DNA of 34,027 nucleotides, from the NCBI GenBank assembly GCA_903825445.1, contig CAIKAS010000187.1, positions 1 through 34,027 of the forward strand, written 5' to 3'. The notes under the pieces are model-generated. The model was not told the origin of the DNA. It made no database searches and saw only the letters and a list, made by a program, of their open reading frames with translations. Position numbers and translations under genes: made by a program. Positions 29,414 through 34,027 of the stretch are shown in pieces; within the stretch, counting starts at the first letter, position 1; every line of letters begins with the position of its first letter. The stretch is from an uncultured Acidobacteriia bacterium (GTDB lineage: Bacteria > Acidobacteriota > Terriglobia > Bryobacterales > Bryobacteraceae).

Positions 29414-30077
29414 CATTCCGGATCGCATCGCTAAGGCGAATCCAGATGCCGGGCACGTGGCGCAGATCCGCAGGGTCATGATCGACATGGCGACGCCCGT
29501 TCAAGCCCTGCCATCGAACGGCGCGATGATGCTGTTTGTCGTTGGCTGTTTCGTGATTCTGGCGGCGCTGTTAGCGGCTCCGTTCGGGTTTTACGGGTTT
29601 GAAAAGCTCAGTGCCGGGAGCGCCGTGACGGAGTACGCGGTGGTTCTCTTGCTGGCGTCTGTTCTGGCCGGCGGAGCGGTGGAGCAAATGATTCCGGGAT
29701 CGCGCCGTGTCATTCAACCCGTGGCGGGTGTCTTGGTAGCGATATCGCTACTGAGCGGATCGGCTTCGCTGCTGTTCCCCGATTTTTCGACGCACGAGTT
29801 CATCCGTCGGGGCATTCCGTGTTTGCGGCTCGGAATGCTGTGCGCCATGGCTGCGGGAGTCCTTGTAGCGTTGGCGATGCGGAGAGGATTCGTGACCGAT
29901 GCGGTACAGGCCGCGATCACGTGCGGCGCGTTGTCTGGATTACTTGGTGTTGGTGTGCTGGCACTGCATTGCCCGATTCTTAATGCAGCGCACATCATTT
30001 CGTGGCACGTTTCGGTGGTTGCTGTAACGTCGGTAGTGGGGGCGTTGGTTGGCGGGCGTTTGTCGCGACTGCGTTAA
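29403..30077 (+). CDS. Six-span membrane anti-sigma, NrsF/DUF1109-like
   Basis: The 224-residue protein has a soluble N-terminus of about 40 residues and six hydrophobic helices (for example MMLFVVGCFVILAALLA, AVVLLLASVLAGGAV, PVAGVLVAISLLSGSASLLF). This is the layout of NrsF/DUF1109 anti-sigma factors. Two periplasm-side cysteines are candidates for redox sensing, one in RRGIPCLRLGM and one in ALHCPIL; in NrsF, paired cysteines of this sort sense oxidants or metals. The start is ATG 29403, behind a GGGGG stretch and overlapping the sigma gene by 11 bp. The family call rests on topology, context and cysteine placement. Confidence 0.8.
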   Translation: MQFDIPDRIAKANPDAGHVAQIRRVMIDMATPVQALPSNGAMMLFVVGCFVILAALLAAPFGFYGFEKLSAGSAVTEYAVVLLLASVLAGGAVEQMIPGSRRVIQPVAGVLVAISLLSGSASLLFPDFSTHEFIRRGIPCLRLGMLCAMAAGVLVALAMRRGFVTDAVQAAITCGALSGLLGVGVLALHCPILNAAHIISWHVSVVAVTSVVGALVGGRLSRLR

Positions 30078-30085
30078 CAGAGAAA

Positions 30086-30159
30086 TGGCTGGGAGACAGG
30101 GATTCGAACCCCGATACGCAGCTCCAGAGGCTGCAGTCTTACCGTTAGACGATCTCCCA
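30086..30159 (-). tRNA. tRNA-Gln (anticodon CTG)
   Basis: The 74-nt gene has an acceptor stem TGGGAGA/TCTCCCA, a D-arm GTCT...AGAC and an anticodon arm GCAGC-CTCTGGA-GCTGC with anticodon CTG. The T-arm contains GGTTCGAATCC, the discriminator base is G, and CCA is encoded. It decodes CAG. It lies 69 bp downstream of dut on the same strand and may be read through from it. Confidence 0.96.
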
Positions 30160-30228
30160 GCAAAGGAGGGACAACACCATTTTAACCCATTCACCCTGTT
30201 ACCTGCTTCGCCAGCCCGCAAGCACTCT

Positions 30229-30657
30229 CTAGCGGCCCGATGAGCCAAAGCCGCCTTCGCCCCGAACAGAATCGGACAGTTCGTCGCCTTCGACCCATTC
30301 GACAGCCTCATAGCGTGCAATCACCATTTGTGCGATGCGGTCGCCAGGGTGGATCTCGAAGGGCTCCCGGCCGAGATTTTGCAGAATAACGCGGATCTCG
30401 CCGCGATAGCCGGGGTCGATTGTCGCAGGGCTGTTGGGAAGAGTGATCGAATGCTTCAGCGCCAGTCCACTGCGGGGACGAATCTGCGCTTCGAAACCGG
30501 GCAGGAGTTCGATAGCGAGTCCTGTGGAAACGAGTCTGGTTTCGCCCGGTGCGAGGCGGGCGGATTCCACCGCATGGAGGTCCATGCCGGCATCTTCTTC
30601 AGGGCCGTGGGCGTAACGGGGGATGACGGCATCCTCGCGGAGCCGGCGGATTTTCAT
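30229..30657 (-). CDS. dut: Deoxyuridine 5'-triphosphate nucleotidohydrolase
   Basis: Dut hydrolyses dUTP to dUMP, which limits uracil in DNA and feeds thymidylate synthesis. The 142-residue trimeric-type dUTPase shows all five motifs: [40 protein letters not shown] and the flexible C-terminal [11 protein letters not shown]. The ATG at 30657 is the start matching the family; the open frame extends to 30708 but would overlap thyX on the other strand. Only 31 bp separate its start codon from that of divergent thyX, whose product uses dUMP. Confidence 0.96.
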   Translation of the reverse strand: MKIRRLREDAVIPRYAHGPEEDAGMDLHAVESARLAPGETRLVSTGLAIELLPGFEAQIRPRSGLALKHSITLPNSPATIDPGYRGEIRVILQNLGREPFEIHPGDRIAQMVIARYEAVEWVEGDELSDSVRGEGGFGSSGR

Positions 30658-30688
30658 TCTGTGAAGAGTCAATCGATATGATAACCGT

Positions 30689-32107
30689 TTGGCTAAACGA
30701 GTTATCACTATCGCCCCGCTACCGCCGGAAAAAAGCGCTTACGCGCTGGCGCGGTACAGCCGTTCGGCCGATTCGATCCGGCAGTCCATCGAATGGGTGC
30801 GCACGCACAATTCGCAGCAATTCCTTGAGAGCTTTTACTTCCAGTACGGGCACCAGTCGATCGCCGATCTGGGCCATACGGTGCTTTGCTTTGAAGGCAT
30901 CAGCGAACTGGCGGCGAGCGAGATTGAAGACGAAGTACTCTGGGATGGCCAGGCGAAGTCATCGCGTTATCAGGATTTTTCCAAGGGCGGATTCATCACG
31001 CCGCCGGAGTTCGATGCCACTCAGTCGAGCGACTACCAGGCTGCCGGCGATGCTCTGATCGCGGCCTACAAAGACATTCACTCCCGCGTGGATGCGCATC
31101 TGCGGGAGAAACTACCGCGCCCGGAATCGATGAAGCCAGAAACCTACGGCCGCAATATTGCGGCGCGCGCGTTTGACGTGGCGCGATATTGCCTGTTTTG
31201 GGGTGTGCCGACAAATGTGGGGCAGGTCACGAGTATTCGTACACTCGAGAAACAGATCAAGCGGCTGCGCGTTTCGGAATTCGGCGAGGTGCGGGAACTG
31301 GGTCTGGAAATTGCCCAAGCTTGCGCGGCTCCGCCGGAGTGCACATGGGATGACGCGAGCGCCGAACCGATTGCGCCAACTCTCGCCCGCCACGCGGAGC
31401 CCGATGAATACATTCAGCGGTCTTACTCCGATTTGCAGTTGTGGGCGCAACAGAATCTAAAAATGAGCGGAGCCGAGGCTCCGCGCGTGGATCTGTTGAA
31501 ACCCGATGACGTGTTGACGGAGATTGCCGCGACACTGCTCTATCCGGTGTGCTCGTACTCATTCCGCACGCTCTACGAGACGTTGCGAGGATGGAGCGCG
31601 GCCCGGCGCGGGGAAGTGCTGGATGTGGCCGTGAAATCGCGCGGATCGCGCGATGATTTGCTGCGAGGCTTTCGCGGCGGACAATATTGTTTCGACATGC
31701 TGATCGATATCGGCGCGTATCGCGACATGCACCGACACCGGCGTTGCCATCAGTATCGCCAGGCGTATTCGGGCGAGCATGGTTACGAATCGCCGGTATT
31801 ACTCGCCGAAGCCGGCGCTCAGGACGCTTACGCGACTGCAATGGATCGGGCGCAGGCGGCAATGCGGGCGCTGCCGGACCCAGGGAGGCAGTATCTGCTC
31901 CCGTTTGGAGCAAGGTCGCGCTTCCTTTTCAAAATGGATTTTGCCGAAGTGGAGTACATCGCGCGCGTCCGCAGCGGTGTGAAGGGGCATTTCAGTTATC
32001 GTGATATTGCCTGGCAGATGAAGCAGCGCGTGGACGAGCTGGAGCCGGAACTGGGCCGATTGCTGCAGGCTACTCCGCCTTGGGTGGAAGATCCCTTAAA
32101 ACGGTAG
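30689..32107 (+). CDS. thyX: FAD-dependent thymidylate synthase, two-domain form
   Basis: ThyX makes dTMP from dUMP with FAD and methylene-tetrahydrofolate. At 472 residues the protein is about twice the common length and holds two ThyX-like domains. The first has the GHQS motif at 54-57 and SSRYQDF at 91-97 but lacks the RHR signature between them. The second carries [14 protein letters not shown] at about 348-361. One active site may thus be assembled from complementary halves. The start TTG at 30689 has no ribosome binding site but lies six bases after TATGAT (30677-30682), which fits a leaderless transcript. It is divergent from dut. Confidence 0.92.
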   Translation: MAKRVITIAPLPPEKSAYALARYSRSADSIRQSIEWVRTHNSQQFLESFYFQYGHQSIADLGHTVLCFEGISELAASEIEDEVLWDGQAKSSRYQDFSKGGFITPPEFDATQSSDYQAAGDALIAAYKDIHSRVDAHLREKLPRPESMKPETYGRNIAARAFDVARYCLFWGVPTNVGQVTSIRTLEKQIKRLRVSEFGEVRELGLEIAQACAAPPECTWDDASAEPIAPTLARHAEPDEYIQRSYSDLQLWAQQNLKMSGAEAPRVDLLKPDDVLTEIAATLLYPVCSYSFRTLYETLRGWSAARRGEVLDVAVKSRGSRDDLLRGFRGGQYCFDMLIDIGAYRDMHRHRRCHQYRQAYSGEHGYESPVLLAEAGAQDAYATAMDRAQAAMRALPDPGRQYLLPFGARSRFLFKMDFAEVEYIARVRSGVKGHFSYRDIAWQMKQRVDELEPELGRLLQATPPWVEDPLKR

Positions 32108-32171
32108 GCAGGCGCTCCTACGCCCTCCACTTTCATGGATCTTTCGTCGGCGCGCCTTCGTATGAGAAAAC

Positions 32172-33062
32172 ATGGATATGACCCGCACCGCGATTATTTC
32201 CACATTTGTAACACTTCTTCCGGTCCTGGCGTTGGCGCAGGCAGCGCCGAAACATCTCGAGTTTGAAGTTGCATCGATAAGACCGGTGGCCCCGCAAGAG
32301 GGGCGCGCCGACATCGGAATGCATATCGATGGTTCCCAGGTTCGCTTCAATTTCCTTACTGTTGGCGAATGCATGCAGATCGCATGGCAGGTGAAGCAAT
32401 ACCAGGTGGTGGGGCCGGAGTGGGTCACGTCAGATCGCTTCAATATTACGGCGAAGATTCCGGATGGGGCGGGCGGCGCGGACAACGTTCGGGAGATGCT
32501 GCAAAATCTGATTCAGGATCGCTTCAAACTGACGTTTCACAAGGAGAAACGGGATGTCGCGGTTTTTGCGTTGATCTACGGGAAGGCCGGGCTGAAGATG
32601 AAGGAAACTCCCCCGGACGGAACCGAGGGCGCGGAAGCTCCGAAGGGGCTGAACATCAGTGCCAGCGGCAGCGCGGCTGGGGTCCACGTGGATTTCGGGA
32701 ACGGTTCTTACTATACGTTTGCCGATAACAAACTGGTAGGCCATAAGCTCACGATGGCATGGATTGCGGACACGTTGTCTCGCTACACCGACTTACCCGT
32801 CATCGACATGACCGGTGCGCCGGCTACGAAGTACTACGATTTCTCGTTTGATATTACCGCTGACGATTACCGGACCATGCTGATTCGCACAGCCATCAAG
32901 GCTGGTGTCAGTCTGCCGCCCGAAGCGGTACGGCTGGCGGATTTGCCGACCGACTCGCTATTCTCCGCCATGGAGGCCGCGGGTATCAAGCTGGAATCGC
33001 GCAAGGCTCCACAGGATGTGATGGTTGTCGACCACGCCGATAAGACCCCAACCGAGAATTGA
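32172..33062 (+). CDS. TIGR03435-family secreted protein
   Basis: The 296-residue precursor has a signal peptide (AIISTFVTLLPVLALAQA) and the family's opening motif FEVASIRP. The other hallmarks follow: LTVGECMQIAWQVKQYQVVG, SDRFNITAKIP, MLQNLIQDRFKLTFHKEKRD and a late VIDMTGAPATKYYDFSFD. The family is expanded to many copies in Solibacter and related soil acidobacteria; its function is unknown. The gene stands 64 bp after thyX, probably as its own unit. It is the best taxonomic marker in the window. Confidence 0.95.
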   Translation: MDMTRTAIISTFVTLLPVLALAQAAPKHLEFEVASIRPVAPQEGRADIGMHIDGSQVRFNFLTVGECMQIAWQVKQYQVVGPEWVTSDRFNITAKIPDGAGGADNVREMLQNLIQDRFKLTFHKEKRDVAVFALIYGKAGLKMKETPPDGTEGAEAPKGLNISASGSAAGVHVDFGNGSYYTFADNKLVGHKLTMAWIADTLSRYTDLPVIDMTGAPATKYYDFSFDITADDYRTMLIRTAIKAGVSLPPEAVRLADLPTDSLFSAMEAAGIKLESRKAPQDVMVVDHADKTPTEN

Positions 33063-33116
33063 GCTCGTTTCGTCGTTATCTGAAGCCTTCAGGCGCATGC
33101 AGTCATCTGAATACGT

Positions 33117-34027
33117 GTGCCAAATACAAAAGCCTACGCAGCACCAAAAGCTAAAGCCCCGCTGGGGCCGTTCTCATTAGATCGGCGTGCCATCGGAGAA
33201 TACGATGTTGCTATCGATGTCAGATTTTGCGGCATCTGCCATACCGATGTTCATCAGGCCCGCGACGAGTGGGGTGCCGGAATTTTCCCTATGGTGCCCG
33301 GACATGAAGTCGCCGGAGTAGTTTCCGCAGTTGGCAGTAAAGTCACGAAGTTCAAGCCGGGGCAGCATGTGGGTGTTGGCTGTTTCGTCGATTCCTGCCG
33401 CGCTTGTGTGGAGTGTAAGAGGGGAACGGAACAATACTGCACGGTAGGGATGGTTGGGACGTACAACGCTCTGGACAAGCAGGGACAACCGACTTACGGT
33501 GGCTATTCGGACAAGATCGTAGTTGACGAGAATTACGTGCTGCGGATTCCCGAGAATCTGCCGCTGGACGCCTCGGCACCGCTGCTTTGCGCGGGCATCA
33601 CCCTCTATTCCCCGCTGCACCACTGGAATGCGGGACCGGGTAAGAAAGTCGCGATCATTGGATTAGGCGGCTTGGGGCATATGGGAGTGAAGATTGCGCA
33701 TGCCATGGGCGCCGAAGTGACTGTGCTGAGCCAGTCGCTGAAGAAACAGAAGGACGGCGCACGTCTGGGCGCGGATCATTTCTATGCAACCGCCGATCCG
33801 ACGACTTTCACGAAGCTACAGGGGCAGTTTGATCTGATCATCAACACGGTGCCCGCCGCGAACAATTGGGATCAGTTCATCGGCTTGCTGGCAACGGATG
33901 GTTCGCTCGTGATGGTCGGTGTTCCCGACGATTCGGTGGCCATTTCCGGATTCCCCCTCATCATGAAGCGCCGAAGCGTGGCGGGTTCGCTGATTGGTGG
34001 AATTGCGGAGACGCAGGAGATGCTGGA
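33117..34027 (+). CDS. Zinc-dependent alcohol dehydrogenase (C-terminus beyond window)
   Basis: This medium-chain NAD(P)-dependent dehydrogenase is open for 303 codons to the right edge. Catalytic zinc ligands appear in CGICHTDVH and in GHEVAG. The structural zinc ligands are spaced C-x2-C-x2-C-x7-C (SCRACVEC and EQYC). The nucleotide-binding motif is [18 protein letters not shown]. The pattern fits the cinnamyl-alcohol/aldehyde-reducing (YahK-like) subgroup. I chose GTG 33117 (product begins [19 protein letters not shown]) because it matches the family start and an in-frame stop lies at 33108. The last 40 or so residues are missing. Confidence 0.9.
   Translation, partial: MPNTKAYAAPKAKAPLGPFSLDRRAIGEYDVAIDVRFCGICHTDVHQARDEWGAGIFPMVPGHEVAGVVSAVGSKVTKFKPGQHVGVGCFVDSCRACVECKRGTEQYCTVGMVGTYNALDKQGQPTYGGYSDKIVVDENYVLRIPENLPLDASAPLLCAGITLYSPLHHWNAGPGKKVAIIGLGGLGHMGVKIAHAMGAEVTVLSQSLKKQKDGARLGADHFYATADPTTFTKLQGQFDLIINTVPAANNWDQFIGLLATDGSLVMVGVPDDSVAISGFPLIMKRRSVAGSLIGGIAETQEML

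Overview
The window looks like chromosomal DNA of an Acidobacteriota species of the Solibacter/Bryobacter type. The strongest single marker is a TIGR03435-family protein (32172-33062, with the FEVASIRP motif), a family expanded in soil acidobacteria. A PEP-CTERM surface protein, a long two-domain ThyX and several ECF sigma/anti-sigma pairs fit the same picture. Base composition is moderately GC-rich, except in an insertion sequence at 24.8-26.8 kb, which is visibly richer in A+T.

Layout. (1) 1-4.85 kb, minus strand: rimP-nusA-infB, the transcription/translation operon, with a promoter and an intrinsic-terminator-like hairpin just before rimP; infB runs off the left edge. (2) 5.0-9.7 kb: a PEP-CTERM protein on the minus strand, then argS, coaX and a conserved coiled-coil protein on the plus strand, followed by a structured intergenic segment ending in a terminator. 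(3) 9.7-19.6 kb, minus strand: a complete nitrate assimilation operon. In transcription order it holds a fused four-cluster ferredoxin/membrane anchor (DmsB-DmsC type), a NarB-size molybdenum nitrate reductase, nirB, nirD, an outer-membrane barrel, a NarK-type transporter and a small DUF protein. Its leader can fold over the first Shine-Dalgarno. (4) 19.7-24.4 kb: a membrane protein, a small conserved protein, and a tightly coupled operon of a TPR-CHAT protease, an ECF-type sigma factor and a zinc-finger, single-span anti-sigma. (5) 24.4-26.9 kb: a candidate structured RNA and a complete IS1595-family element (perfect 8-bp target duplication, 25-bp inverted repeats) carrying an unrecognised membrane passenger gene. 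(6) 26.9-30.1 kb: an RsbW-like kinase and STAS antagonist pair, a DUF1223 protein, and a second ECF sigma factor with a multi-span NrsF-like anti-sigma. (7) 30.1-34.0 kb: tRNA-Gln(CTG), dut and thyX (divergent, 31 bp between start codons), the TIGR03435 protein, and a zinc alcohol dehydrogenase cut by the right edge.

How the parts work together. The nitrate operon supplies every step from outer-membrane entry to ammonium, and its first gene suggests that the cytoplasmic nitrate reductase draws electrons from the quinone pool. Three separate sigma-control modules lie within about 9 kb. The TPR-CHAT/ECF/anti-sigma operon is the best candidate for an undescribed signalling system: a caspase-like protease sits in the same transcript as the membrane anti-sigma it could cleave. 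Dut and ThyX make and consume dUMP in consecutive steps and share one tiny divergent control region.
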